DNA from: Mogibacterium sp.
GTDB lineage: Bacteria; Bacillota; Clostridia; Peptostreptococcales; Anaerovoracaceae
DNA length: 64,000 nucleotides
Direction: 5' to 3'
Assembly: GCA_017510725.1 (NCBI GenBank)
Contig: JAFWMD010000049.1
Coordinates: forward strand, 1-64,000
The notes under the pieces were generated by a model that saw only the letters and a program-made list of their open reading frames with translations, did not search any database and had not been told where the DNA came from. Shown here in pieces: positions 1 through 7,030 of this stretch. The position numbers and the translations under genes were made by a program. Each line of letters opens with the position of its first letter. Position 1 is the first letter of the stretch.

Positions 1-105
1 CAGATAATCCTTTCCGCTTACGATCTCTGCCCCTAATTCTGCCTTAATCTTTTCTGCAAGAGTTGATTTCCCGCTGCATTTTTCTCCAATCATGCCAAAA
101 ACCAT
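1..105 (-). CDS. P-loop nucleotide-binding protein, N-terminal fragment
   Basis: The first 35 codons of a gene that runs off the left edge of the window. The start is an ATG at 105-103, preceded by a strong AAGGAGG ribosome-binding site at 110-116. The peptide begins MVFGMIGEKCSGKSTLAEKI, and GEKCSGKS is a Walker A motif close to the N-terminus, as in adenylate, shikimate or cytidylate kinase-like enzymes. The 17-nt gap to the upstream CPBP gene suggests both are on one transcript. The substrate cannot be told from this fragment. Confidence 0.75.
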   Translation of the reverse strand, partial: MVFGMIGEKCSGKSTLAEKIKAELGAEIVSGKDYL

Positions 106-122
106 ATGTCCTCCTTACCATG

Positions 123-1046
123 TTATCCCTTTAGCCGTTTGAGAGCTTCCTCGTTGTTTCCTGTTATCATTTCAAGCTTTTCACATGTACTCATTTCACC
201 GCAGTCTCCGCAGGTTTCAATATCTTTGATTTTAACGATCATTATAATCGCGATCACCCATGCGCAGATTATTGTCAGGAATCCGGTTTCACTTACGTAA
301 TACATCATGTCGTCACCTCTTGTAATTACGCCGAATACTGCCTGATCAAAGTTGTTGTGTGCCGCATGAAGGAAGGCAGCTGGCCAGACACTATTACTCA
401 TATATGTCAGACCGCCAATAATGATTCCGACCGGCAATATGCAGAGCACGAATGCAGGCAGTTTATACCATACTGGTGCACCCGCCATATAATCACCGAA
501 TGCGAGCAGCGGCAGATGCCAGCATGCCCAGAACAGGCCCGTAGCTATGAGTGCCTTTATATGGTTGCTTCTTTCCGTGAGTGCTGGAAGCATGTATCCC
601 CGCCATCCTATCTCCTCGCCCATTGCGGAAATGACATTGGGTAAAATACCAACAACCATCATCGGAAGACAATCTTTTAATACTACCGGAAAAGCTACAC
701 CTGTATAACCGAAATTGTCCGGATGTGTCTTCCAGTAGATCATATATGGGATCAGCAGATAAATCAGAGGAATAAGAACCGCAAGCAGTATGTAGTGAAT
801 CCTGCATTTTCTTATCCAAAGCCTGAAGAGAAAACTTTTCAGGGAAAACTTCTCCTTGTTTTCTTTCAGTGAAAACGCGCTTGCAACGATTGCGGAGAAC
901 GCCGGGATCCACATCAGGACAAAGTACATCCAGTCCGGTCCGCCCGTTACAATACAAACCTCTGCTATCAGCGACAGAATGATCACCCAAGCGAAAAATG
1001 TGATCAATGATATTTTCCCATATCCGGTAGTTGCACTATTACTCAT
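123..1046 (-). CDS. CPBP family intramembrane glutamic protease
   Basis: A 307-residue polytopic membrane protein of the CPBP (CAAX protease/Abi) family. These proteases cleave substrates within the membrane, and in Gram-positives they often serve in bacteriocin immunity or prenyl-protein processing. The family motifs are visible: EEIGWR (Glu144, Glu145, Arg149), FWACWH (His177) and FLHAAHNN (around His227). The start is the ATG at 1046, which has AAGGAAA upstream; the open frame extends 19 codons further without a ribosome-binding site. The C-terminus carries an unusual cytosolic tail with four cysteines (ETCGDCGEMSTCEK). It is transcribed from the operator-bearing promoter at 1214-1242. The substrate is unknown. 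Confidence 0.85.
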   Translation of the reverse strand: MSNSATTGYGKISLITFFAWVIILSLIAEVCIVTGGPDWMYFVLMWIPAFSAIVASAFSLKENKEKFSLKSFLFRLWIRKCRIHYILLAVLIPLIYLLIPYMIYWKTHPDNFGYTGVAFPVVLKDCLPMMVVGILPNVISAMGEEIGWRGYMLPALTERSNHIKALIATGLFWACWHLPLLAFGDYMAGAPVWYKLPAFVLCILPVGIIIGGLTYMSNSVWPAAFLHAAHNNFDQAVFGVITRGDDMMYYVSETGFLTIICAWVIAIIMIVKIKDIETCGDCGEMSTCEKLEMITGNNEEALKRLKG

Positions 1047-1148
1047 TGTTTCCTTCTTATCCCAGTTTCTGTACTCACACCAGTAAACAGTCCTGTCTGT
1101 CACGTCATAGACCAGTGATACGACGGTCAGACAGACTACCTTTGCTTC

Positions 1149-1162
1149 CTATCGTTCGGTAG
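1149..1162. promoter_or_regulatory. Operator-like palindrome, copy 1
   Basis: CTATCGTTCGGTAG is an imperfect 6-2-6 palindrome (one mismatch between arms). It matches the site at 1221-1234, lying 72 bp downstream of it on the transcript, inside the untranslated leader. The shared consensus CTACCG-NN-CGGTAG resembles operators of TetR-family repressors. No TetR gene is present in the window, so the regulator is unidentified. Confidence 0.5.
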
Positions 1163-1213
1163 CTTGAGGTGTATTTTTTTACCGGTCAGCCCATATGACT
1201 GGCCGGCACAGTT

Positions 1214-1242
1214 ATTTTACCTACCGCTCGGTCGTTAGTCAA
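1214..1242 (-). promoter_or_regulatory. Promoter with overlapping operator-like palindrome
   Basis: On the minus strand TTGACT (1242-1237) and TAAAAT (1219-1214) are separated by exactly 17 bp, giving a near-consensus sigma-A promoter for the CPBP gene and the P-loop gene beyond it. The spacer contains the palindrome CTACCGCTCGGTCG at 1221-1234, so a bound repressor would block RNA polymerase directly. The leader is about 160 nt long and also contains a hairpin at 1181-1208. Confidence 0.65.
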
Positions 1243-1254
1243 TATATCTTCTAT

Positions 1255-1683
1255 TTATTTTTCAGATAACTTGTTCATAATCTCCTGCATTTTGCTTTCA
1301 AAGAGTTCTGCCGGGACCAATGCGACGCCCACTTCATCGCTCGCAACAATCAAACGATCTCCGCCTTTGATCCCGAGATGATCCCGGGCCGCCTTAGGAA
1401 TGACTATCTGTCCTCTGTCTCCAAGCGTGACCGTACCCCAGATATTCTTTCCTTTTTCAGCAGGAGGAACCATTCCGACTCCTTCAATCGTTTCTGTCTT
1501 CAGCAGGCTGTCTAATGTCACTCCATAAACCCTTGCGAGCAGAGCCGCTTTGTCAACATCCGGAACAGTTGCGCCGCTTTCCCACTTTGCATACGCCTGA
1601 CGGGAAATATCAATTTTTTCTGCTATCTGCTCCTGCGAGTATCCGTTCAGTTTTCTGAGCATGACCAGATTGTCTTTCAGCAT
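1255..1683 (-). CDS. XRE-type HTH and AbrB-type DNA-binding regulator
   Basis: A 142-residue protein with two DNA-binding modules. Residues 1-65 form a Cro/C1-type helix-turn-helix (YSQEQIAEKIDISRQAYAKW). Residues about 80-130 form an AbrB/SpoVT-like swapped-hairpin domain with the typical GTVTLGDRGQIVIPKAARD core. It lies 12 nt downstream of the ABC permease gene on the same strand and so probably belongs to that operon, perhaps as its autoregulator. The combination resembles transition-state regulators, but the target is not evident. Confidence 0.85.
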   Translation of the reverse strand: MLKDNLVMLRKLNGYSQEQIAEKIDISRQAYAKWESGATVPDVDKAALLARVYGVTLDSLLKTETIEGVGMVPPAEKGKNIWGTVTLGDRGQIVIPKAARDHLGIKGGDRLIVASDEVGVALVPAELFESKMQEIMNKLSEK

Positions 1684-1695
1684 TTCGTCACCTCT

Positions 1696-2349
1696 TCAGA
1701 GATCAATTCTTTCAAAATTCTCACACGCTTTATTATACGACATGACAGTCAGCAGTATATATAGAATTGCCCCGGCGAGCAGTGTCGATAATTGCAGACC
1801 GATGTGGTCAAAGCCGAAAGCGTTAAGTGCTTCCATCCCCGGGAAATGATGCAATGCCTCGGCGATTCCTATCAGAAGGAAGTTCACAATGATGTATGTG
1901 ATGAACGGCTTTCCAAGGGTGTAAGCCGTCCTGAAGAATCCTCCGAGAAAGATCAGATTGAACATTCCGAAGATCACCAGCGCACACCCGAGGCAGAATG
2001 GATTTGCGTTCATCAGTGCATTCTGACGGTACACAGCCGCATCTGACAGGGCTGTCATTCGCACGAGGGTCAGAACTGCCATCAGCGCGAACCCGCACAG
2101 CTCTATCATGACTGAGAACTGGTACTTTCCTTTGACTACATCACGCTTAGCTACCGGCAGCAGAGCTGAGAAAACTATGTCGTTGGCCTCTCTGGCACTC
2201 TGAAAGCTCTGGAATATCCCAAGGTTTATGAAAAATGCACTGCATAGTACCGGATATCCCGGCAGCATCGTCATAAAAGCAAACCCGATGAACAAATAAG
2301 TCAGCAGCAAAGCACTGAGGCGCATCTCTTTTTTCAAAAGCGCATTCAT
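1696..2349 (-). CDS. ABC-2 type transporter permease subunit
   Basis: A 217-residue hydrophobic protein with about six predicted membrane segments. It starts with the cytosolic stretch MNALLKKEMRLS, and its second loop contains the SAREANDIVFSALLPVAKRD stretch usual in ABC-2 permeases of the bacitracin/lantibiotic exporter type. Its start overlaps the stop of the ATPase gene by 4 nt (ATGA), indicating translational coupling, so the two are partners in one exporter. The substrate cannot be inferred. Confidence 0.8.
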   Translation of the reverse strand: MNALLKKEMRLSALLLTYLFIGFAFMTMLPGYPVLCSAFFINLGIFQSFQSAREANDIVFSALLPVAKRDVVKGKYQFSVMIELCGFALMAVLTLVRMTALSDAAVYRQNALMNANPFCLGCALVIFGMFNLIFLGGFFRTAYTLGKPFITYIIVNFLLIGIAEALHHFPGMEALNAFGFDHIGLQLSTLLAGAILYILLTVMSYNKACENFERIDL

Positions 2350-3065
2350 GATCTCACCTCCCTCTCAAGTCTCAGGAATATTTCTTCGAGTGTTTCTCCC
2401 TGTCTTCCCTGATCATGCACGAAATCTGTCTTTGAACAGTCTGCTATGATCTCACCGCCGCTGATATAGACAATATTGTCCGCACATCTCTCAAGATCTG
2501 ACGTTATATGAGTTGAAAAGAATATGGTAACACCATGTTCTTTGAGTGTCCTGAACAGCCCAAGCAGCTCGTCCCTGGAAAACGGATCCAGGCCGCTTGT
2601 CGGCTCATCCAGGATCAGGACTTCTGCTTTGTGTGAAAGGGCCAGGAGCAGGTTGAACTTTACCTTCATTCCTTCCGAAAGCTCTATAGGTTTCTTGTTC
2701 TCGTCTATCCCGAACAATTCCATGTATTTCCGGTAGGCATTCTCGTCCCAGTCGCGGTAAAAGCTTCTGGTAACTTCCACTATCTCGCTTATTTTCTTTC
2801 TCGGATACCAGCTTACAGTGCCGGTGGAATAGCCGATCCTCTGTTTGATTTCCTTCTCATTGCCCGAAAGCGGCACGCCGAAGTATGAGATTTCTCCGCT
2901 GTCTGTATGGATCAGATTCAGCATTGATTTTATTGTTGTAGTCTTGCCGGCACCGTTTCGGCCGATGAAGCCAGTGATTTTGCCCTTTTCCAGAGAAAAG
3001 CTGACTTCTTTCAGTCGGAAAGACGGATAAGTCTTGCACACATCCGTCAGCTCTACAATATTCAT
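2346..3065 (-). CDS. ABC transporter ATP-binding protein
   Basis: A 239-residue ATPase that powers the adjacent permease. Visible motifs in order are Walker A GRNGAGKT (35-42), an ABC signature in the variant form LSEGM (129-133; the canonical form is LSGGQ), Walker B LILDEP (150-155) with a D-loop SGLD, and the switch histidine in FSTHIT (186). It heads the operon ATPase-permease-XRE/AbrB, downstream of the promoter at 3124-3152. Small exporters of this shape commonly give antimicrobial-peptide resistance; that is family knowledge only. Confidence 0.9.
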   Translation of the reverse strand: MNIVELTDVCKTYPSFRLKEVSFSLEKGKITGFIGRNGAGKTTTIKSMLNLIHTDSGEISYFGVPLSGNEKEIKQRIGYSTGTVSWYPRKKISEIVEVTRSFYRDWDENAYRKYMELFGIDENKKPIELSEGMKVKFNLLLALSHKAEVLILDEPTSGLDPFSRDELLGLFRTLKEHGVTIFFSTHITSDLERCADNIVYISGGEIIADCSKTDFVHDQGRQGETLEEIFLRLEREVRS

Positions 3066-3123
3066 ATCAGTTCCTTTCGATTCGTTTTATCAGATTTATT
3101 CGATTTGTTTGATTGTTATGAAT

Positions 3124-3152
3124 ATTGTAAAAGTTGTTTGCCCTGCGGACAA
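3124..3152 (-). promoter_or_regulatory. Promoter of the ABC transporter operon
   Basis: On the minus strand TTGTCC (3152-3147) and TACAAT (3129-3124) are 17 bp apart, about 60 bp upstream of the ATPase start. The spacer is flanked by an imperfect inverted repeat (TTTGCCC/GGACAA), which may be a regulator site. Confidence 0.55.
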
Positions 3153-3316
3153 CCAACCAAAGTTAACATGTTATGTTGTTATTAGTTGCAGCTATGCTGG
3201 TATCCTGCTCCCCTGTATTGTAATTTGTTTAGTATCTGTCGCTGAAGATGTTTGATTCGCATTTTATAACTGTTATTAAAGCTACATTACTTAAATGTAC
3301 TCAGGAGGAGAAACCG

Positions 3317-3819
3317 ATGAAACAGCAACGGAAAACAAGTGTGATAATCTGTATAGCTGTTCTTCTGGCAGCGGTCATTGGTTTGACTGTTTATACCTCC
3401 ACAAGGCTTAAGTCTCCCGTGACGGAAGAGATCAGTGTGGAGAATAATGCAGCTGTTGACTCTGCGGCTATCCGTGCCCTTTCCTATGACATCGACATGA
3501 AGCTTGATACGGAAAAGGAGAGACTGGAGCAGACGGTCTTTATGGATATCGTAAATAAAAGCGGTGATGAAGACTTCAGCAGCCTTTATATACAGAATAT
3601 GCCTATGCGCCGCACTTTTTGTATAAGGTGAAGCAGCTCTTAGGCGAGGAAGGGTTCTCCGCCTTCTTAAAAGATGTGTACACTTCCTATCAGCTTAAGA
3701 TAGCGGATACAAAAGGCGTTTTAGAGCTATTGACAAAACATAATGACAGTGAAGAAATAAGAAAACTCATAGAATTTTATTTCCCGGGCGATATTGTCAA
3801 TGAACTTTTTGCTTCCTGA
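3317..3819 (+). pseudogene. Remnant of an M1-family aminopeptidase with an internal deletion
   Basis: The gene starts at ATG 3317 behind AGGAGG with a membrane anchor (about residues 9-27) and then the N-terminal strand region of an M1 metallopeptidase (ALSYDIDMKLDTEKERLEQT ... SSLYIQNM). Near 3598-3605 the frame changes and translation would end at 3631 after nonsense residues. In the next frame the sequence continues as YAPHFLYKVKQLLGEEGF through to a stop at 3819, which resembles the extreme C-terminal helical part of the same family. The catalytic HEXXH domain and several hundred residues are missing. The simplest reading is a single internal deletion that also shifted the frame. It is isolated, convergent with nfnB, and the two share the hairpin at 3862-3889. 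Confidence 0.72.
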
Positions 3820-3861
3820 CATGCTTGTCCCTATTTAGCAGAAACAGCTTCTATAAAGTGA

Positions 3862-3889
3862 AGAACTCCGGAACAAAGTCCGGAGTTCT
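3862..3889. terminator. Bidirectional terminator-like hairpin
   Basis: A perfect 10-bp stem AGAACTCCGG/CCGGAGTTCT with an 8-nt loop, placed between the convergent aminopeptidase remnant and nfnB. Uridine tracts are weak on both sides. Confidence 0.65.
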
Positions 3890-3914
3890 GTTACTTATCA
3901 GCAAATAATAGCTG

Positions 3915-5327
3915 TTATTTATTTGAAAGATATTTATCGATGGAAGCCGCAGCAAGTTTGCCTGCGCCCATAGCCGAGATAACTGTAGCTGCTCCTGTGA
4001 CTGCATCGCCGCCGGCATATACTGCCTCACGGCTTGTAAGTCCGTCTTCATCGACTACGAAGCCGCCCTTGCGGTTGACTTCAAGACCCTTGGTCGTGTT
4101 CTTGATCAGCGGGTTCGGTCTTGTACCGAGTGCCATGATGACAGCGTCAACTTCGAGTTCGAATTCGCTTCCCTCTACAGGGATAGGTCTCCTTCTGCCG
4201 CTTGCATCAGGCTCTCCGAGCTCCATCTTGATGCATCTGATGCCCTTTACGAATCCGTTCTTAGGATCTCTCGGATCATCAGGATTGTTGTATCCCAGGA
4301 TCTCCACAGGGTTATTCAGCAGTCTGAAATCGATGCCTTCCTCGATAGCATGCTCGACTTCCTCTTTCCTTGCAGGGAGCTCTTCCATCGATCTTCTGTA
4401 TACGATGTATACGTGATCTGCTCCGAGTCTCAGGGCCGTTCTCGCAGCGTCCATGGCTACGTTTCCGCCGCCTACTACTGCTACCTTGCCTCCCTTCATG
4501 ATTGGTGTCTTAGGGTCATCGAGATATGCCTTCATCAGGTTCGATCTTGTCAGGTATTCGTTTGCCGAGAATACGCCCTTCAGCGACTCGCCCGGGATGT
4601 TCATGAACATCGGGAGTCCTGCTCCGGAACCGATGAATACTGCCTCGAATCCCATCTCATCGAAGAGCTCGTCTACTGTAAGTGTCTTTCCGATGATGAC
4701 GTTGGTCTCGATGTCCACATCGAGGTCCTTGAGTCCTTCTACTTCTCTTGCAACGATGGCCTTAGGAAGTCTGAACTCAGGGATGCCGTATACCAGTACT
4801 CCGCCTGCTGTGTGCAGTGCCTCGTACACTGTTACCTTGTAGCCCTTCTTTGCAAGGTCGCCTGCGCATGTCAGTCCTGCAGGACCCGAGCCTACGATAG
4901 CTACCTTGTGGCCGTTCGATTCAGGTGCGACTGCCTTCTCTGTTGCATTGGCATTGTGCCAGTCTGCTGCGAATCTCTCGAGACGCCCGATGCCTACAGG
5001 CTCGAACTTGATGCCCATGGTGCACTTAGCTTCGCACTGAGTCTCCTGCGGGCATACTCTTCCGCATACTGCAGGAAGTGTCGATGTCGCATTGATGATC
5101 TGATATGCGCCTTCCCAGTCGCCTTCCTTCGCCTTCATGATGAAGTCCGGGATGTTTACATTTACAGGGCAGCCTGCTACGCAAGGCTTGTTCTTGCAGT
5201 TGAGGCATCTCTGTGCCTCTACTATCGCTATCTCTTCTGTATATCCGAGTGCTACCTCGCTGAAATTATGCGCGCGGACCTGAGGGTCCTGTGACGGCAT
5301 TTCATGTTTCTTTGGATCAAGTGCCAT
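3915..5327 (-). CDS. nfnB: NADPH-dependent glutamate synthase family protein (GltA/NfnB)
   Basis: A 470-residue iron-sulfur flavoprotein. Two cysteine groups near the N-terminus (Cys41/44/49/53 and Cys88/92/98/102) bind [4Fe-4S] clusters. KVAIVGSGPAGLTCAG (141-156) is the FAD site and KVAVVGGGNVAMDAARTA is the NAD(P) site. Next to the FAD/NAD-binding partner, the pair is best read as NfnAB, the electron-bifurcating NADH-dependent reduced ferredoxin:NADP+ oxidoreductase that balances NADH, NADPH and ferredoxin in anaerobes. A sulfide dehydrogenase (SudA) or a stand-alone glutamate synthase small subunit are alternatives. It begins 18 nt after nfnA, behind AGGGGG. No large glutamate synthase subunit is nearby. 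Confidence 0.88.
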   Translation of the reverse strand: MALDPKKHEMPSQDPQVRAHNFSEVALGYTEEIAIVEAQRCLNCKNKPCVAGCPVNVNIPDFIMKAKEGDWEGAYQIINATSTLPAVCGRVCPQETQCEAKCTMGIKFEPVGIGRLERFAADWHNANATEKAVAPESNGHKVAIVGSGPAGLTCAGDLAKKGYKVTVYEALHTAGGVLVYGIPEFRLPKAIVAREVEGLKDLDVDIETNVIIGKTLTVDELFDEMGFEAVFIGSGAGLPMFMNIPGESLKGVFSANEYLTRSNLMKAYLDDPKTPIMKGGKVAVVGGGNVAMDAARTALRLGADHVYIVYRRSMEELPARKEEVEHAIEEGIDFRLLNNPVEILGYNNPDDPRDPKNGFVKGIRCIKMELGEPDASGRRRPIPVEGSEFELEVDAVIMALGTRPNPLIKNTTKGLEVNRKGGFVVDEDGLTSREAVYAGGDAVTGAATVISAMGAGKLAAASIDKYLSNK

Positions 5328-5345
5328 TGTTCTTCCCCCTTTCCT

Positions 5346-6203
5346 CTACGCATTCTCTGCCTGTCTGAACAGGTTGCATGTCGCTTCGTGTGCATGTCTC
5401 TCATAGTCGAAGTACATGCGGCCTCTCGAGATCGCCTCGTCGAAGTCGACCTCATATCCGTTGAAGTCAGGGCCGTCCACGCATGCGAACTTCATCACAG
5501 GGCCGTCTTCTGTGTTCAGAGTCAGTCTGCAGCCGCCGCACATGCCTGTTCCGTCGATCATGATAGGGCTCATCGATACTGTGATAGGCGCGTCATACTT
5601 CTTTGCTGTCAGTGTTACGAACTTCATCATGATCAGCGGTCCGATCGTGATGATCATGTCGAACTTCTCGCCTGCTGCCAGCATCTCATCCAGAGGTACT
5701 GTTACGTTTCCGTGCCTACCGTAGCTGCCGTCATCTGTCATCACATACAGCTTGTCCGAGCACTCGTTGAACTCTTCCTCAAGGATGACGAGATCCTCGC
5801 TCCTGAAGCCGATGATGCTCGTTACTTCTGCTCCGATACGGTGGAACTCCTGGGCTACAGGCATCGCGATAGCGCAGCCTACTCCGCCGCCTACGATGCA
5901 CACCTTCTTTATGCCTTCGGTCTCTGTCGCGTTGCCGAGAGGTCCTACGAAGTCCTGCAGATATCCGCCTTCAGGTACGTGGTTCAGGAGCTCTGTCGTT
6001 GCTCCTACTACCTGGAAGATGATCTTTACTGTACCCTCTTCAGGGTTCACGCCTGCTACTGTCAGCGGGATACGCTCGCCTTCTTCATCTACTCTAAGGA
6101 TGATGAACTGTCCCGGTTTTGCCTTGCGCGCTACCAGCGGCGCCTCGATCTCCAGCTGTGTGACCGTTGGTCTGAGAGCCTTTCTTCTTACTACTTTATA
6201 CAT
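5346..6203 (-). CDS. nfnA: Sulfide/dihydroorotate dehydrogenase-like FAD/NAD-binding subunit (NfnA)
   Basis: A 285-residue ferredoxin-NADP reductase-fold protein. The FAD-binding barrel occupies about residues 1-95, and a nucleotide-binding fold follows (CIVGGGVGCAIA, 102-113). A C-terminal [2Fe-2S] site is formed by Asp217, Cys222, Cys225 and Cys241 (DGTGMCGGC ... FACVDGPDF), the Asp/3-Cys ligand set known from NfnA and PyrK-like proteins. The start at ATG 6203 replaces a 19-codon longer frame and fits the family N-terminus MYKVVRRKAL. It is the upstream partner of nfnB and completes the bifurcating transhydrogenase; SudB is the alternative name. Confidence 0.87.
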   Translation of the reverse strand: MYKVVRRKALRPTVTQLEIEAPLVARKAKPGQFIILRVDEEGERIPLTVAGVNPEEGTVKIIFQVVGATTELLNHVPEGGYLQDFVGPLGNATETEGIKKVCIVGGGVGCAIAMPVAQEFHRIGAEVTSIIGFRSEDLVILEEEFNECSDKLYVMTDDGSYGRHGNVTVPLDEMLAAGEKFDMIITIGPLIMMKFVTLTAKKYDAPITVSMSPIMIDGTGMCGGCRLTLNTEDGPVMKFACVDGPDFNGYEVDFDEAISRGRMYFDYERHAHEATCNLFRQAENA

Positions 6204-6337
6204 TCGATATCTCCTCTTTTCTCGAGTCGGGAAATAATAATTGCTTATCAATCTTATCACGCTGCACGAGGTGTTAACAATACCAGTTGCATATCGGTAT
6301 GGTTATAAGTTCACCAAAGCATGCCGAGTTTTTCTAT

Positions 6338-6362
6338 AAAAACAGAGCACTATACCGTGCCC
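6338..6362 (-). terminator. Rho-independent terminator of rubredoxin gene
   Basis: On the minus strand the hairpin GGGCAC-GGTATA-GTGCTC is followed by TGTTTTTAT, shortly after the rubredoxin stop codon. Confidence 0.65.
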
Positions 6363-6396
6363 CGTTTCTTTAAAAGTGTTTCTTTTTTTCCGGTAA

Positions 6397-6555
6397 TTAT
6401 TCAGCCTCGAAATTGTCCTTACCTACTCCGCAAAGAGGGCAAACCCAATCTTCAGGAACATCTTCCCATGCTGTGCCCGGCTCTACTCCGTTATCCGGAT
6501 CACCTACTTCAGGATCATAAACATAACCGCAAATTGCGCATACATACTTATCCAT
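6397..6555 (-). CDS. Rubredoxin
   Basis: A 52-residue one-iron electron carrier. The four iron-ligand cysteines are in [11 protein letters not shown] and [14 protein letters not shown], with the family spacing and the conserved aromatic core. The start is ATG 6555 after AGGAGG; a longer frame to 6618 has no support. It is monocistronic with a terminator just downstream. In anaerobes rubredoxin passes electrons to oxygen- and peroxide-reducing enzymes, and the neighbouring Nfn pair fits a redox-balancing context. Confidence 0.96.
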   Translation of the reverse strand: MDKYVCAICGYVYDPEVGDPDNGVEPGTAWEDVPEDWVCPLCGVGKDNFEAE

Positions 6556-6665
6556 AATTATCCTCCTGTTAAATAAAGCAAAGTGAGCTTTCCTACATCT
6601 GCATTCTACAATTAACACAGCTATAAAGCAATAATATAAAAGCAGGAAATAAGCGACTGCAAAAG

Positions 6666-6685
6666 CTCTGCAGAAAAGTGCAGAG
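6666..6685. other. Perfect 7-bp hairpin in intergenic region
   Basis: CTCTGCA-GAAAAG-TGCAGAG, followed by TTTCTGT on the plus strand and by CTTTTGC on the minus strand. It lies between the divergent rubredoxin and small-peptide genes and upstream of the plus-strand promoter at 6745. It may be a weak terminator or a regulator site. The rest of 6556-6744 shows nothing recognisable. Confidence 0.4.
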
Positions 6686-6744
6686 TTTCTGTAAATGTAT
6701 CTTTGTGTTAAGTATTACTGGTCATATTGATTAAAATCTATAGT

Positions 6745-6773
6745 TTTACTTTAATCAGTTTTAAGCCTATAAT
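6745..6773 (+). promoter_or_regulatory. Promoter of the 25-residue peptide gene
   Basis: TTTACT (6745-6750) and a perfect TATAAT (6768-6773) with a 17-bp spacer. The expected transcript start near 6780 gives a leader of about 90 nt before the ATG at 6871. Confidence 0.7.
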
Positions 6774-6779
6774 ACAGAC

Positions 6780-6870
6780 AAGAAGAGACAAGAGACGCCG
6801 GACGGCGAAGCGAAGACTCCGATCTTCAGGAACAAGGCCGACGGGCGTATGGATATAAAGGAGGTACATC
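6780..6870 (+). other. Structured 5' leader of the small peptide gene
   Basis: This GC-rich leader contains two short hairpins with four-base loops, CGCC-GGAC-GGCG (around 6796-6807) and GCC-GACG-GGC (around 6837-6846), before the ribosome-binding site AAAGGAGG. The composition contrasts with the AT-rich sequence upstream. It could be a regulatory leader; no known riboswitch class could be matched. Confidence 0.35.
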
Positions 6871-6948
6871 ATGAGCATTCTCTTAACTACAGTAGTCGCT
6901 GGCATGCTGGCTTATGTTTTCACATTTGAATTCATAGAAATCAAATAG
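6871..6948 (+). CDS. Small single-pass membrane peptide, 25 residues
   Basis: A short gene with every signal of real expression: consensus promoter at 6745-6773, ribosome-binding site AAAGGAGGT seven bases before ATG 6871, and a strong terminator at 6990. The product starts MSILLTTVVAGMLAYVFTFE and ends FIEIK, which is one hydrophobic helix with a short charged tail and no signal-cleavage site. Such peptides usually bind and regulate or stabilise a larger membrane protein (compare KdpF and CydX), but the sequence matches none of these that I recognise, and no membrane partner gene is adjacent. Function unknown. Confidence 0.65.
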   Translation: MSILLTTVVAGMLAYVFTFEFIEIK

Positions 6949-6989
6949 CAGCAGTCGCATCATCATAACATCCTATGAAATAATGACAT

Positions 6990-7030
6990 AACGAAAAGAT
7001 CCCGGCATCACATGCCGGGGTCCTTTCGTT
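6990..7030. terminator. Bidirectional terminator overlapping the LysR stop codon
   Basis: A long stem, AACGAAAAGATCCCGGCAT paired with ATGCCGGGGTCCTTTCGTT around a CAC loop, serves both the small peptide gene (+) and the LysR gene (-). The arm ending at 7030 overlaps the TAA of the LysR gene (7031-7029). Confidence 0.8.

Noticed and set aside
4350..6308. Long plus-strand open frames (about 310-330 codons) opposite nfnB and nfnA
   Set aside because: They are antisense shadows caused by codon bias of the real genes; composition is cysteine/arginine-rich and no ribosome-binding sites are seen.
6790..6850. Possible guanidine-II (mini-ykkC) riboswitch before the small peptide gene
   Set aside because: Two small hairpins have GGAC and GACG loops, but the required pair of ACGR loops with proper closing pairs is not formed and the gene is not a known guanidine exporter.
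6871..6948. The 25-residue peptide as KdpF or CydX
   Set aside because: No kdp or cyd genes are adjacent and the sequence lacks their typical residues.
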